Notes: generated by a model from the sequence alone, not told the origin. 41,820 nucleotides of DNA from Bifidobacteriaceae bacterium (GCA_031279575.1 JAITIG010000052.1:1-41820), one strand, 5' to 3'. Positions 21,365 through 31,030 are shown, counted from the first letter of the stretch. Program-made: numbers and translations.

Positions 21365-22483
21365 TTAGGCCTCGCGCCGGGCCGGGCCGGGGGCCGGCAC
21401 CTGCTGGGTGATGCAGTGGATGTTGCCGCCGCCAAGCAAGATCTCCCGGGCCGGCACGGTGGCGATCTTGCGGTCCGGGAACACCTCGCCCAGCACCCGG
21501 ACCGCCACCTGGTCGGCCGGGTCGCCGAACACCGGCACCACCAGGCCGCCGTTGGCCATACAGAAATTGACGTACGATGCCGCCAACCGATCCCCCTCCA
21601 GGCGGGGCAAGGTGCCCTCGACGGCATCGACCCCGCCGCTTTCCTCAGCGGTGATCTTGACCGGGGCCGGCAGCGGCAGCTTGACCACCTCGATGGCCCG
21701 CCCGCGGGCGTCGAGCGAGCCGGCCAGGATCTCAAAGTTCTCCTGGCTGATCTCAAACTGCGGGTCGGACTGGTCATCCGTCCAGGCCAGCAGCACCACA
21801 CCCGGGCGGACCGGGCAGCAAATGTTGTCCACATGGCCGTTGGTCTCATCCAAATAGATGCCGCGCTTGAGCCAAACAACCTTGTCCACACCCAGGTAGG
21901 CGCGGAGCTTGCCTTCAATCTGGGCCCGCGTCAACGACGGGTTGCGGCCAGGCGAGAGCAGGCACTCCTCGGTGGTGTAGCAGGTGCCCTCGCCGTCGGT
22001 GTGGATGGAGCCGCCCTCCAGCACAAACCCGTCCGCCCGGTAGGAGTCCACCTGCTCGATCTCGCAGATCTTGCGCGCCACCGCGTCATCCAAATCCCAC
22101 GGGAAGTACAAGCCATCGCGCAAACCGCCCCAGGCGTTGAACACCCAATCGACGCCGCGCACCTGGCCGGTGGCGTCGCTGCGAACAAAAGTCGGCCCGC
22201 AATCCCGCGCCCAGGAGTCGTTGGCGGACAACTCAACCACGCGCACGGCACCGGGCAACTGGGCGGCCGCGTTGCCGTACTGGGCGGCGCTGACCCCCAC
22301 GCTGACCGGCTCAAAACGGCTGATCGCAGCCGCCACCTGGGCAAACGCGGCCTGGGCGGGTTTGGCGCCAAGCCGCCAGTTATCGGGCCGCTCCGGCCAC
22401 AGCATCCAACAGCCGGCCTGGCGCTCAAACTCGGCCGGCATGCGGAAGCCGTCAGCGGCGGGCGTCGAGCCAAGGCGTCTCAC
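21365..22483 (-). CDS. aguA: Agmatine deiminase
   Basis: Hydrolyses agmatine to N-carbamoylputrescine and ammonia. The 372-aa protein shows the guanidino-group-modifying fold of this family: [11 protein letters not shown] (27-37), [12 protein letters not shown] (88-99), FNAWGG (115-120), [12 protein letters not shown] (156-167), DETNGHVDN (212-220) with catalytic His217, and [11 protein letters not shown] (351-361) with nucleophile Cys357. All active-site elements are therefore present. GTG 22483 overlaps the stop of the upstream transporter gene (GTGA), so it is the third gene of an aguB-aguD-aguA operon. The sequence excludes the porphyromonas-type arginine deiminase alternative less firmly, but the neighbours make agmatine the substrate. 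Confidence 0.95.
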   Translation of the reverse strand: MRRLGSTPAADGFRMPAEFERQAGCWMLWPERPDNWRLGAKPAQAAFAQVAAAISRFEPVSVGVSAAQYGNAAAQLPGAVRVVELSANDSWARDCGPTFVRSDATGQVRGVDWVFNAWGGLRDGLYFPWDLDDAVARKICEIEQVDSYRADGFVLEGGSIHTDGEGTCYTTEECLLSPGRNPSLTRAQIEGKLRAYLGVDKVVWLKRGIYLDETNGHVDNICCPVRPGVVLLAWTDDQSDPQFEISQENFEILAGSLDARGRAIEVVKLPLPAPVKITAEESGGVDAVEGTLPRLEGDRLAASYVNFCMANGGLVVPVFGDPADQVAVRVLGEVFPDRKIATVPAREILLGGGNIHCITQQVPAPGPARREA

Positions 22484-23868
22484 GGCAGTTCCTTTGCGGC
22501 GGCCCGGCCAGTGGCGGCGGCAATCACCTCACCTGCCACCACCGCCGCAATCCCGCCGATCAGCAGCCTCCAATCCACCACCCAGCCGCCCTCCTCCGGC
22601 CAGGTGACGCAGAACACCACCGAGGCGGCCAGCAACGCCACCGGCACCCAGGTGATCAGGTTGATCAAAACCGGGCCGCCGCCCACCTTGAACGGGCGCT
22701 CGGCCTGCGGGTCGGTGCGGCGCAGCTTCCTGAAAGCCGGGAACAGCACCAGGTAGGAGGCCAGCAGGGTGATGATCTGCAACGCGAAGAACGCCCAGAA
22801 CATCTCGTCGTCGCCGGTCAGGGCCGCGATGACGGGGGCGATCAGCACCAAGACGCTGGCCACCACGCCGTTGACCATGGTGGCGCCGAAGGGCACGTTC
22901 TCGGTGCCTTTCTTGCGTTTGGCGAACACTTTGGGCAGGGCGTGGTTGTCCGCCGCGTACATGGCGACGTAGTTGACGCCCAAAGCCCACGAGAGCAGGT
23001 TGACCACCAGCGTGTAGATGAACATCAGGGCGATGGCGCAGAGCAGCACCGAGGCCGCCCCCAAGTCGCCGAAGAAGTAGGCGAAGCTGTCCAGCAGCCC
23101 GCCCGAGGCGCTGAGCTGGTCGATCGGGATGGCCACGCCCATCCCGAAGGAGGCGAAGATGTAGAAGAAAGCCACCAGGATGCCGCCCAGCAGCAGGGCG
23201 CGCGGCATCTGGCGCTTGGGGTTGTCCATCTCGCCGGAGAACGTGGTCACCACCTCGAAGCCGAGGAAGTTGAAGATGATGACCGCCACAAACGACAACC
23301 CGCCGATGCCGGGCAGCAAGTCCGCGGGCGACTCGATGGGGTTGGCCACCCCGCGGGTCAAAGCGAACCAAATGCCCAGCCCGCCCAACGCCACCATGAT
23401 GACGATCTTGAAAATGGTGGCGATGTTGATCAGGATGGCGCTTTCCGCCACCGAGTGGTTGGACAGGTAGCTGACCACCCAAATGAACACCAACTGGACC
23501 GGCAAAGCCACATACAGCGGGATCTCGACTCCGAAGGCCTGCTCAACCACGTCGATCGCCAACACCGCCAGCGAGGCCATCCACAAGGCGAAGTTGACCC
23601 AGTAATACCAGGCCACGCGGCTGCCCCACTTGCGGCCGTAGGCCCGCTTGACCCAGTCGAACAAGCCGCCCTCGCCGGTGTAGGCGGTGCCGAGCTCGGC
23701 GCTGACCAGGCCGTAGGGCAAGAAGAACGCCACCAGCATGACAAGCCACCAGAAATACTGGCTGTGCCCGATGGCGGCGCTCGGGGCCGCCGCCTCCACC
23801 ACCAAAATGACGCAGACCGCGGCCAGGACCGCGTCTACCAGCCTGAACTTCTTCTTGGTCTTTTCCAT
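22480..23868 (-). CDS. aguD: APC-family amino acid/polyamine transporter, probable agmatine-putrescine antiporter
   Basis: The 462-aa product has about 12 hydrophobic helices and starts [20 protein letters not shown], typical of the APC superfamily. The unwound first helix region ([15 protein letters not shown]) and [26 protein letters not shown] (helix 6 with the substrate-contact region) are recognisable. The ATG at 23868 is preceded by purine-rich AGGCGGC; in-frame sequence upstream is a shadow of aguB. It lies between putrescine carbamoyltransferase and agmatine deiminase in the same order as the enterococcal agmatine cluster, so exchange of external agmatine for putrescine is the likely role. 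Specificity is inferred from context only. Confidence 0.85.
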   Translation of the reverse strand: MEKTKKKFRLVDAVLAAVCVILVVEAAAPSAAIGHSQYFWWLVMLVAFFLPYGLVSAELGTAYTGEGGLFDWVKRAYGRKWGSRVAWYYWVNFALWMASLAVLAIDVVEQAFGVEIPLYVALPVQLVFIWVVSYLSNHSVAESAILINIATIFKIVIMVALGGLGIWFALTRGVANPIESPADLLPGIGGLSFVAVIIFNFLGFEVVTTFSGEMDNPKRQMPRALLLGGILVAFFYIFASFGMGVAIPIDQLSASGGLLDSFAYFFGDLGAASVLLCAIALMFIYTLVVNLLSWALGVNYVAMYAADNHALPKVFAKRKKGTENVPFGATMVNGVVASVLVLIAPVIAALTGDDEMFWAFFALQIITLLASYLVLFPAFRKLRRTDPQAERPFKVGGGPVLINLITWVPVALLAASVVFCVTWPEEGGWVVDWRLLIGGIAAVVAGEVIAAATGRAAAKELP

Positions 23869-23906
23869 GCCGCCTGCCTGCCTTCCTGCCGCCGGGTTTG
23901 AGTTGG

Positions 23907-24926
23907 TCAGAGCTGGGCCGCGGGCGCCAACCGCTCGATCCGCGCCTTGGCCGCCTGGGCCGCCGCCGCGTCGCGCGGGGCGGGGGGAGTGAAATGCGCC
24001 AAGATGCCGCGCATCGCCGTCAGGCGGTTGCCCGCCTGGTCGAAAGCTATCGAGTAGGGGGCGTCCAGCACCTCGTCGGTGACCTCGACGCCGCGCGAGG
24101 CGGGCAGGCAGTGCATGAACTTGGCGTGGGGCGCCGCCAACCTCATGGCCGCGGCGTCGACCTGGTAGGTCGGCATGAACGCGGCCAGGTACTCCTGCTC
24201 GCTGCGCTCGGCATCGTACAACCCGTACCAGACGTCGGTGTAGACGAAGTCCGCCTCGCCGTAGCCGGCCAGCGGGTCGTCGGTGATGGCGAAGCTGCCG
24301 CCGCTGACGGCGCAGTTGGCCGCCAGGACGGTTTGCTCGGCCTCGCCCAGCTGGTAGCCGGCCGGGCCGAACTGGGTGAAATGCGCGCCCATCTTGGTCA
24401 CAATGAAGCCGAGCGAGGCGCAAACCTGGGTGGCGTCGCCGACAAAGGTGACCCGGATGTCTTCCAGGCGTTTGCCCGCCGGCAGGTGCTCGATGATGGT
24501 GATGAGGTCGCCCAACTCCTGGGTCGGGTGGTTGTAGTCGCTCATGCCGTTGATAACGGGCACGGTGGCCCACTGGGCCAGGCCCACCACATCGGCGTGG
24601 CGGTCGACCCGCGCCATCAGCACGTCCACCAGGCGGCTGAGCACCCGGGCGGTGTCCTCCAGGGTCTCGTGGCCGCCGAGTTGGATTTGGCCGGGGGCGA
24701 GGTATTGGGCGTGGCCGCCGAGCTGGGTCATGGCGGTCTCGAAGGACACCCGGGTGCGGGTCGAGCTTTGCTGGAAGATCATCCCCAGGGTGCGCTTATA
24801 CAGCAGCGGCGGGTAGTAGCCGGCCGCGATGGCGTCTTTGATGGCCAAAGACAGATCCACGATCTGCCTCAGCTCGGCTTTGGCGAACGGCGCCGAGTCG
24901 ATGTAGTCCTTGATGCTGGGGGCCAC
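23907..24926 (-). CDS. aguB: Putrescine carbamoyltransferase
   Basis: Transcarbamylase that phosphorolyses N-carbamoylputrescine to putrescine and carbamoyl phosphate. Start GTG 24926 gives 339 aa and has a perfect AAGGAGGA at 24932-24939, 5 nt upstream. Carbamoyl-phosphate motif SSTRTR is at 54-59, HPTQ at 133-136 and HCLPA at 272-276, shared with ornithine transcarbamylase. The segments [26 protein letters not shown] and [10 protein letters not shown] match the putrescine-specific branch better than OTC. First gene of aguB-aguD-aguA. No carbamate kinase gene (aguC) is found downstream, so ATP recovery from carbamoyl phosphate depends on a gene elsewhere. Confidence 0.92.
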   Translation of the reverse strand: MAPSIKDYIDSAPFAKAELRQIVDLSLAIKDAIAAGYYPPLLYKRTLGMIFQQSSTRTRVSFETAMTQLGGHAQYLAPGQIQLGGHETLEDTARVLSRLVDVLMARVDRHADVVGLAQWATVPVINGMSDYNHPTQELGDLITIIEHLPAGKRLEDIRVTFVGDATQVCASLGFIVTKMGAHFTQFGPAGYQLGEAEQTVLAANCAVSGGSFAITDDPLAGYGEADFVYTDVWYGLYDAERSEQEYLAAFMPTYQVDAAAMRLAAPHAKFMHCLPASRGVEVTDEVLDAPYSIAFDQAGNRLTAMRGILAHFTPPAPRDAAAAQAAKARIERLAPAAQL

Positions 24927-25022
24927 GGCGATCCTCCTTGATGTGGCGTGACTGACCGGCCGCCCAACCCGGTGTGGCCCCCCCACTAGGAGCGACCGGC
25001 CCACGAGTCATGCTAGCGCAGC

Positions 25023-26930
25023 TCATCCTCGGATGGCTGCGGCTGGCTCGACTCTCGTGGCGGCGCGCATGGCCAAAAGACCGGCCAGAAGGCCGATGGC
25101 GGCGCCGGCCGGCGGCCCGATGGCGATCACGGAGGGGTCCAGCACCGGTGTCCAGTGTCTCGCCGCCGTGGCCGCGAACTCGCCGATGGCGCCGAGGTAC
25201 GTGCCGATCAGCCCTCCCATTGCGCCGGTGATGATCGCTTCGGCTACGACAAGCCCCGCCAGGTGAACGCGCCTGGCTCCCAGAGCGCGCCGGATACCGA
25301 ATTCGCCCGTTCGCTGCATAACCGAGGCCGAGGTGGTGTTGGCCAGCGCCATCATCGCCAACAGCAAGGCCACGCCAGTTAAGGTCGCCAGCACCGAGCG
25401 CACGCTGGCCTCGATCGGGGCGCGCATCGTGGCTGGGTCTGGCGGGACTTGGACAATCACGCCACCGGGTCGAGTCGGGTTCCACGCCACGGCCGCCTGT
25501 TCGCCAACCTGTAGCGCAGCTCCCGGGGCAACAGCCAGTTCGACCGAGGCGTAGGACGGCGGCCGGAGATCCAAGGCGGAAGGCTCATCCAAGATAACCG
25601 CGTTCAGCAATTCCGTGCGGTAACCGACATCGGTCAGCACGCCGGTGACGCGCATCGGCCGCCCCTCGACCCACACGGCCGGCGATGCCACGAGCGGGCC
25701 GACATCAAGCGATTCCGCCAGGCCCCGCCCCAAGACCACGCCGTCGGCGGCGAACAGCTCATCAGCGCCGCTTGGGCGTTCGATTCCAAAAACGGTCTCC
25801 GGGGCGTGGTCGGCGGCGATGCCGTACAAGGTCGCCTCAACTATTTGGCCGCCGTCGCGCCCAGACACGGGGACTTCGAGGTGGTTGACTAGGAGCGTCA
25901 CCGACTCAACACCGGCGAGGCCCCCCAACCGCTCCAGCGCGTCCGTTGACAAAAGCGCGTCCCGTTCTTTGGCGCCAGCTGCCGATGCCGTGTCGAACCC
26001 CGCTACGGACAGGGCCACACGGCGGTTGGCCGCGGCGTCGAAAACATCTGAGACTTGGTAGCGGGCAGTCTGAGACAAGCCGATTGTGGCCACACCCAAG
26101 CCGCAGGCGAGCGCCACCGCAGCCACAAGGGAGATGACTCGGTTGCCGCCGTGCCGGATGCTTTGCCACGCATCCGCCAACAAATCACCCAGCCGGAGCC
26201 GCGACGGATTCCCAGGCGCGCTCCACGTTCCCACATTTGCCGAGCTCGGCGGACCGGCCGGCGCATCTTCGACAATCCGGCCGTCCAGCAAGCGAATATG
26301 CCGGTCGGCTGATTCCGCGATGCCCGCATCGTGCGTGACGACGATCAGCGTCCTTCCCTGGCGCCTCAATAGGCTCAGCAACTCCATTACGGCCGCCGAA
26401 TTGCCGGTGTCCAAGTTCCCTGTCGGCTCATCCGCCACAATCACAGGCGCGAGTCCTGCGATCGCGCGGGCAATGGCAACCCGTTGGCGTTCGCCGCCGG
26501 AGAGCTTGGCGACACCCCGATCCTCCATGCCGCTCAAACCGACCGCCGCGAGCGCCGCTCGCGCCGCCTCACGGCGCCCCTGGCGCCCAATACCGCGGTA
26601 AACCAGGCCAAGCTCCACATTCGCGCCTGCGGTTCGACTCTCTATGAGGTGGAAAGCCTGGAACACGAACCCGAAGGAGTTAGACCGAAGCCTTGTCCGG
26701 TCCGCGTCGCTCAACCCGGCTGTCGGCACGCCATCGATCAAGCAGTCCCCCGAAGTGGGTGCCTCCAACAGCGCCAACAGGCTGGCCAGCGTCGACTTAC
26801 CCGCGCCGGACGGTCCGGTGACCGCCACGAACTCACCCGGTCCGATTGTCAAGCTGGCATTGCGCAATGCGACGACTCGCCCCTGGTCCGCGTACGATCT
26901 GCCGAGGTCGCGGGCTTCTATCAGCGTCAC
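25023..26930 (-). CDS. MacB-like ABC exporter, fused ATPase and permease
   Basis: One 635-aa polypeptide with an N-terminal ATPase and a C-terminal FtsX-type permease. ATPase motifs: Walker A GPSGAGKST (39-47), Q-loop near QAFHLIESRT, signature LSGGERQR (143-150), Walker B VIVADEP (163-169) and the H-loop VTHD near 200. One membrane helix follows near residue 265-290, then a long extracytoplasmic domain, then three helices in the last ~120 residues, the MacB layout. ATG 26930 overlaps the adaptor gene stop (ATGA). With the adaptor and lipoprotein upstream it forms a three-gene export system. Substrate is unknown; peptides or antibiotics are usual for the family. DNA appears less GC-rich and more mixed in codon use than the nuo block. 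Confidence 0.88.
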   Translation of the reverse strand: MTLIEARDLGRSYADQGRVVALRNASLTIGPGEFVAVTGPSGAGKSTLASLLALLEAPTSGDCLIDGVPTAGLSDADRTRLRSNSFGFVFQAFHLIESRTAGANVELGLVYRGIGRQGRREAARAALAAVGLSGMEDRGVAKLSGGERQRVAIARAIAGLAPVIVADEPTGNLDTGNSAAVMELLSLLRRQGRTLIVVTHDAGIAESADRHIRLLDGRIVEDAPAGPPSSANVGTWSAPGNPSRLRLGDLLADAWQSIRHGGNRVISLVAAVALACGLGVATIGLSQTARYQVSDVFDAAANRRVALSVAGFDTASAAGAKERDALLSTDALERLGGLAGVESVTLLVNHLEVPVSGRDGGQIVEATLYGIAADHAPETVFGIERPSGADELFAADGVVLGRGLAESLDVGPLVASPAVWVEGRPMRVTGVLTDVGYRTELLNAVILDEPSALDLRPPSYASVELAVAPGAALQVGEQAAVAWNPTRPGGVIVQVPPDPATMRAPIEASVRSVLATLTGVALLLAMMALANTTSASVMQRTGEFGIRRALGARRVHLAGLVVAEAIITGAMGGLIGTYLGAIGEFAATAARHWTPVLDPSVIAIGPPAGAAIGLLAGLLAMRAATRVEPAAAIRG

Positions 26931-28126
26931 GCGAATCCCACTCGGACCCGGGCGCCCTCACTCAACTCGTTGGGCGCAACGGGTTCTATGGCGCACAGGC
27001 CGGCCACGCACTTGACCTCGTTGACGTCTACCACGCGCGATTGGCCATCGGCCTCATGAACCACCACCCGACCCTGCCCAGCCGAATCAGCGCTGATCGC
27101 CGCCTTTGGCACCAGCAAAGCGTCCACGACCGGTTCGCTCAAGTCCATGCTGACAATTACCTCCGCGCCATCGTGCCACGATTCTGGAGGGTCCACGCCG
27201 GGCGGCAACGATAACGTCAACGTCGCGCCAACAGCCTCCGACGCCCCTTCTGGCTGACCTGCGCCGTCCGCCGACGGCCCTGCTGTGCCGGCGCTAACCT
27301 GCAGATCGATCCGAACGGTCCCGGCGAGAGCCCAGGCCTGGCCCGTCTGGGCGGCCGCCGTGGCTACCGAATCCGGGACCTCGGCTTTGAGGCTCAGCGC
27401 CTCGCCTCCAACCGCCACCCGCGCGGTCTCAGCCGTCAACACTGCTCCCACGCCCGGCGTTCCAACGACCACGGCGGGCAGGGAAGCGACAAACAGCAAC
27501 TCGGTCGCCGGGAACACCACTTGCGCCAAAGTCGCGGGCGGCTCAACGGAATCGCCTCCCGCAGGCTCTCCGGCCGCCGCCGCAGATTCCGCGGCGCGAG
27601 TCCCCGCCAGGCTCCCGGCTGCCGCGTAGAGCGCCAGCACGGCCTGCCGTGTCAATGGCCCAAACTCGCCGTCCGCAGGCACTTCGTAGCCCAACTCGCC
27701 CAGGGCGGCCTGGAGCTGGGCGACGTCCTCCCCGCTGTCACCCTCGCCAATGTCCCGCCAGGCTGGGAATGAGCCTTCGAAAACAAACAGCGGGCGGGAG
27801 TTCACTCGCAGCACCACGTCGCCGTTGCGCAGTTGCCCGCCGTCAGCCAGGGGAGCGGCCGTCACAACTGAGCGCCCGCCGGCGAGGTAGAACTCGTAAC
27901 TGCGTGTGTCTGCCCTCGTCACAACCGCCTTGGCGGTGGTCTGGTCCTCAAGGTCGCCCCGCGTCACTGTCGCCAGGACGGCCTGGGCCGGGGGAGGCGA
28001 AGCCGCAGCCTCGCGCTGCGCGGGCGAGCGAACCGATACCGCGATCCACCATGTGCCGGCTGCCACCGCAGCGAAGGCCGCCACCAAGCCCATCGCCACC
28101 ACCACACGCCTGGTGGCCCTATTCAC
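26927..28126 (-). CDS. Membrane-fusion/adaptor protein with a peptidoglycan-binding-like domain
   Basis: The protein (399 aa from GTG 28126) has an N-terminal membrane anchor (about residues 9-32, VVVAMGLVAAFAAVAAG), an HlyD/RND-adaptor-like body, and a peptidoglycan-binding-like motif at about 127-167 (GDSGEDVAQLQAALGELGY..DGEFGPLTRQAV). I prefer GTG 28126 because AAGGTG is about 8 nt upstream; GTG 28135 is directly against that ribosome-binding site. It overlaps the end of the lipoprotein gene by 8 bp and the start of the ABC gene by 4 bp, so all three are translationally coupled. It likely links the exporter to the cell wall. Cargo is unknown. Confidence 0.82.
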   Translation of the reverse strand: MNRATRRVVVAMGLVAAFAAVAAGTWWIAVSVRSPAQREAAASPPPAQAVLATVTRGDLEDQTTAKAVVTRADTRSYEFYLAGGRSVVTAAPLADGGQLRNGDVVLRVNSRPLFVFEGSFPAWRDIGEGDSGEDVAQLQAALGELGYEVPADGEFGPLTRQAVLALYAAAGSLAGTRAAESAAAAGEPAGGDSVEPPATLAQVVFPATELLFVASLPAVVVGTPGVGAVLTAETARVAVGGEALSLKAEVPDSVATAAAQTGQAWALAGTVRIDLQVSAGTAGPSADGAGQPEGASEAVGATLTLSLPPGVDPPESWHDGAEVIVSMDLSEPVVDALLVPKAAISADSAGQGRVVVHEADGQSRVVDVNEVKCVAGLCAIEPVAPNELSEGARVRVGFA

Positions 28127-29042
28127 CGCCGTCACCTTGGTAGACGCCTGCGATGATGTCGCGGAACAACTGCTCTCGCGTCTCGTTTTGCGCGCGTTGC
28201 TTCTCCAGCTTGTCGAAGTTCTCTCTCACGTACTCTTCCTGCAGCGCCCACTCCACGGTGTAGAAGGTCTCTGTCCACCCAGACGAATCGCGGCACTGCG
28301 CGTCTTTGACCGCGTAATCGATCTCTTCCGGGTTGGGCGAGCCGAAGGTGGGGTCCTCACCGCCGTCAGAATCGCCGTCCAATCCCCAACGCTGCGACCA
28401 TTCGGGCGTCGGGAACTCATACGGATTGGTCGGCAGCCCACTGATCCCCAAGTCTGACATGCACTCACGCCACCGCAAACCGGCGTCAACCACTGCCTGG
28501 TCCTTCTCAGGCGACAACGAAGCCGCCGCTCCGGCCACCCAGTCATCCGCTTGGTCGATTCCAAGACGTTCATACGCTTCAGCCTCGCACTCCTGCAAAG
28601 CCGAAGCGGTAGCGCTGTCGAGCGTCCGATTCAGCTCCATCGCTCGCAGACGGTCGTACTTCAGCGGCAACGCCCAACGGTAGCCAAACTGCGCGGCGAC
28701 ATCGGGGTTGAACAAGCGGCGGCCCACTGCGTTGTGCGTAGCGGGATCTGGCGCATTCGGATCATACGGAATCATGGGAACATCCAAGAAGCCCTTGGCC
28801 TCCATGCAATCCACCGCCGACAAGTCGACGGCGTACATCTCGAAAGCCCAGTGCGGCGCGTAGTACGGGTCTAGGGGCAAGACCCACCGGTCGCGATCCG
28901 CGGTCGCGAGGAGGCGCACGTCAGACGGGTCGGTCGTCCCCGCGCAGCCCGAGAAACCGGTAACCAGCACCGCCACCAACACGATACGCGCGCTCGTCCC
29001 CGCCCACCGCCAAGGCCAAGCGCTGCGGCAAGTCACAACCAC
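28119..29042 (-). CDS. Predicted secreted lipoprotein of an ABC exporter operon, two CM-type repeats
   Basis: I place the start at GTG 29042 (307 aa) because GGAGG at 29051-29055 is 8 nt upstream and a signal peptide then begins at once. The signal has Arg residues, hydrophobic IVLVAVLVTGF and a lipobox-like FSGC with the lipidated Cys33. The mature part is acidic and soluble. It has two related segments, DCMEAKGFLDVPMIPYDP and ECMSDLGISGLPTNPYEF, about 110 residues apart, suggesting an internal duplication with paired Cys; two further Cys (QECEAE, AQCRDS) follow each segment. I do not recognise a named family. First gene of the exporter operon, so it may sense or bind the exported or antagonist compound. 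Confidence 0.75.
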   Translation of the reverse strand: MVVTCRSAWPWRWAGTSARIVLVAVLVTGFSGCAGTTDPSDVRLLATADRDRWVLPLDPYYAPHWAFEMYAVDLSAVDCMEAKGFLDVPMIPYDPNAPDPATHNAVGRRLFNPDVAAQFGYRWALPLKYDRLRAMELNRTLDSATASALQECEAEAYERLGIDQADDWVAGAAASLSPEKDQAVVDAGLRWRECMSDLGISGLPTNPYEFPTPEWSQRWGLDGDSDGGEDPTFGSPNPEEIDYAVKDAQCRDSSGWTETFYTVEWALQEEYVRENFDKLEKQRAQNETREQLFRDIIAGVYQGDGGE

Positions 29043-29112
29043 GCTTGACACCTCCGGCCCTCGTACTGCGAGGACCACGGACTCTGACAACCACGGGAAT
29101 TGCCGTTGGTGA

Positions 29113-30033
29113 TCATGCCTGGCCAGTCCCTTCCGAACGGCGCTGCGTGCAAGCTTGGTCGACCTGGAGAGCGATCCGCCTGGAGGTCTCAAGCGCCCCT
29201 GCGCCGACGCTGTTTCCCCCCAGGTGTGGGCCGGAAGGGCGGGTGGGCGGGCGGCCCCGGCGGGCGGCGCGTTTGGCCCGGCGCCAGGCGGTGCCCAGCG
29301 CGATCCGCACACCGCGCGCCGCCAGAGCCAGGCTGACATCGCGGTATTGGGCCAAGCGGTGGGCCAGCCCGCGCATCGACTTGCCGGACGGCCGGTGGCG
29401 CAACTCGCATTCCACCTCGACGGCGGTGAAACCCTGCCTCAGCAGGTCAATGGTCATCCCCACCTCGACCCCCCAACCGCGCGCCAAAGGCGTGGCCGCC
29501 TCATAGGCCTCCCGGGACAGGCAGCGCTGGCCGCTCAGCGGGGCGCGGGCGTTCAAACCCGTGGCCTTCGCAATGCCCCTGCGGGCCAAGCGCACCACCG
29601 CGCCGAAGCCCGCCGCCCCCACCTGGGGTGGCAGCACCGCGATCGAGAAATCCGCCTCGCCGCCGGCCACCGGCCCAATCAGGGGGGCGGCCGCCTGGGC
29701 GGTCTCGCCCAAGTCCGCGTCCAAGAACAGCAGCAACCGGGCGGGCGCCCCGTCGACATCGCGCATCGCGATGACGGCGGCGCCGGTCTCCATGGCCTCC
29801 GCCTTGCCGCGGTTGTGCGAGTGGCGCACCACCACGGCGCCCGCCTCCTGGGCTCGCTTGCGGGTTTGGTCGCCCGAGCCGTCGTCAACCACCAACACCA
29901 GGTCCACCAGCGGAATTGTCTTGGCGCTGGCCACTGTGGACGCGATTCTGCCCGATTCGTTCTTGGCCGGGATGACCACCGCCACCCGCTGCTCGGGCGA
30001 CACCGGCGTGCCGACCCCGCTTTGTGCGTTCAC
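29113..30033 (-). CDS. Family 2 glycosyltransferase
   Basis: The 306-aa protein from GTG 30033 has a GT-A fold: VAVVIPAKNESGRI (17-30), nucleotide-binding DDGSGD (50-55), NRGKAEAMETG (74-84) and the metal-binding DAD at 105-107 (LFLDADLGE). A second conserved stretch GLNARAPLSGQRCLSREAY and RGWGVEVGMTIDLL follows, as in glucosyl-3-phosphoglycerate synthase-like and dolichol-phosphate-mannose-like enzymes. No membrane helix is evident. The C-terminal ~60 residues are Arg-rich and of unclear worth. A TAAAGT box 7 nt before GTG suggests a leaderless transcript. Exact acceptor unknown. Confidence 0.8.
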   Translation of the reverse strand: MNAQSGVGTPVSPEQRVAVVIPAKNESGRIASTVASAKTIPLVDLVLVVDDGSGDQTRKRAQEAGAVVVRHSHNRGKAEAMETGAAVIAMRDVDGAPARLLLFLDADLGETAQAAAPLIGPVAGGEADFSIAVLPPQVGAAGFGAVVRLARRGIAKATGLNARAPLSGQRCLSREAYEAATPLARGWGVEVGMTIDLLRQGFTAVEVECELRHRPSGKSMRGLAHRLAQYRDVSLALAARGVRIALGTAWRRAKRAARRGRPPTRPSGPHLGGNSVGAGALETSRRIALQVDQACTQRRSEGTGQA

Positions 30034-30040
30034 GGGAATA

Positions 30041-30046
30041 ACTTTA
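30041..30046 (-). promoter_or_regulatory. Candidate -10 box of a leaderless promoter (glycosyltransferase)
   Basis: TAAAGT on the - strand ends 7 nt before GTG 30033, and no Shine-Dalgarno lies in between. This is the geometry of leaderless actinobacterial genes. Confidence 0.5.
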
Positions 30047-30137
30047 GAACTTCTTGGCCCGCTTGCGGCGCGCTTGGCGGCATTTGCCCACAGTTGCAAT
30101 TCTGCTCCACCCGGCCCCCAGGCCCGCCGCCCCGCCA

Positions 30138-30155
30138 GACCCGCCCGGGCGGGTC
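30138..30155 (-). terminator. Perfect 18-bp palindrome after the DUF5926 gene
   Basis: GACCCGCCC/GGGCGGGTC is a perfect palindrome starting 9 nt past the DUF5926 stop. It has no U-tract, as is common for actinobacterial terminators. It separates DUF5926 from the glycosyltransferase promoter. Confidence 0.5.
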
Positions 30156-30164
30156 GCCCCGGGG

Positions 30165-30989
30165 TCAGCGCAGGGTGAGCGAGCGGGCCACCAGGCCGGC
30201 CCGGGCCCGCCGCTGGGACGCGTCCAGCGGCGCGGTCTGGGCCAAAGCCGCGTCCAGCAAGGCCTTGAACGCCGCCAGGGGCTGGGCCAGGTCCGCCGCC
30301 GCCGTGCCCGGCGGCAAATCCCACACCGGGATCACCAAGCCAAGCACCCGGAACGCGCCCACGTACTTCGACCCCTCGACCAGCCCGGCCTTGCGCTCCG
30401 CCTGCAGCCGCGCCAACGCGTCCAGCAGCGCATCCTCCTCGACGCCCAGCGACCAGCGCAAATAGTCCCGCGTCCCCATCTGCGTCCAAAAGGCGCCGTC
30501 CAGGCCGGCAATCTGCTCGGTCGGGATCAGCCCCTCCTCGAAACGCTCGGCGGCCTCTGCGATGTCCTTGCGCTCGGGGTCCAACGCCCGCCAAAAGTCC
30601 ATGTTGGCGGCCAGCTCAAAGGTGGCGGGCGCGTCCAAGTCCACCAGCTCTTGCAACCGCGGCCCGTCCGAGCCGTAGGCGGCCGGCCAGGCCGGGGCGC
30701 CCGGCTCAGCCGCCAACGCCGCCTCCAGGGCGTTGCCGAGGTCCCGCGAGACGTCATCGGACCCCCTGGGCGGCTGGAGCGCTACCACCGGCACGCCATC
30801 GGCCCGGCGCCAAGCGCGTTCTAGGTCCGGCAGGATTGTCACCAACTGGGCCTCGCCCCCGCCGCGCGCCCCCGCCAGCGCCACGGTCAAGGTCGCAGCC
30901 GGGATGATGTCCCGCATGGCGACCATCTCCGCCTCACGCGGGAGCCCCGCCAAAGGCCGAGCCACAAATGTCTGTCCGCTTCTTGGCAT
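30165..30989 (-). CDS. DUF5926 family protein
   Basis: Conserved actinobacterial protein of unknown function, 274 aa, no signal peptide or membrane helix. The N-terminus FVARPLAGLPREAEMVAMRDIIPAATL and the middle SDDVSRDLGNALEAAL..LQELVD..FWRAL match my recollection of the family. Start ATG 30989 lies 7 nt after a TAAGCT -10 box, pointing to a leaderless mRNA; a weak TAAGG lies in the same stretch. Its neighbours (glycosyltransferase, membrane protein) suggest no clear pathway. Function is not assigned. Confidence 0.8.
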   Translation of the reverse strand: MPRSGQTFVARPLAGLPREAEMVAMRDIIPAATLTVALAGARGGGEAQLVTILPDLERAWRRADGVPVVALQPPRGSDDVSRDLGNALEAALAAEPGAPAWPAAYGSDGPRLQELVDLDAPATFELAANMDFWRALDPERKDIAEAAERFEEGLIPTEQIAGLDGAFWTQMGTRDYLRWSLGVEEDALLDALARLQAERKAGLVEGSKYVGAFRVLGLVIPVWDLPPGTAAADLAQPLAAFKALLDAALAQTAPLDASQRRARAGLVARSLTLR

Positions 30990-30996
30990 GCCTTAG

Positions 30997-31002
30997 AGCT
31001 TA
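30997..31002 (-). promoter_or_regulatory. Candidate -10 box of a leaderless promoter (DUF5926 gene)
   Basis: TAAGCT on the - strand ends exactly 7 nt before ATG 30989. It lies in the 41-bp gap after the next gene upstream. Confidence 0.45.
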
Positions 31003-31030
31003 CCGATAACCGCCTGGGGTTGGTTCTTGG

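Noticed and set aside
23869..24573. Fusion of a further domain to the N-terminus of the APC transporter
   Set aside because: The extra residues are the shadow of aguB; MEKTKKK at 23868 is a normal transporter start.
23907..24926. Ornithine carbamoyltransferase
   Set aside because: Shared motifs exist, but putrescine-branch segments ([22 protein letters not shown]), the 339-aa length and the agmatine neighbours favour putrescine carbamoyltransferase.
29043..29339. Longer N-terminus for the exporter lipoprotein
   Set aside because: It would bury the signal peptide under ~99 Arg/Pro-rich residues and overlap the glycosyltransferase gene; GTG 29042 has an ideal ribosome-binding site.
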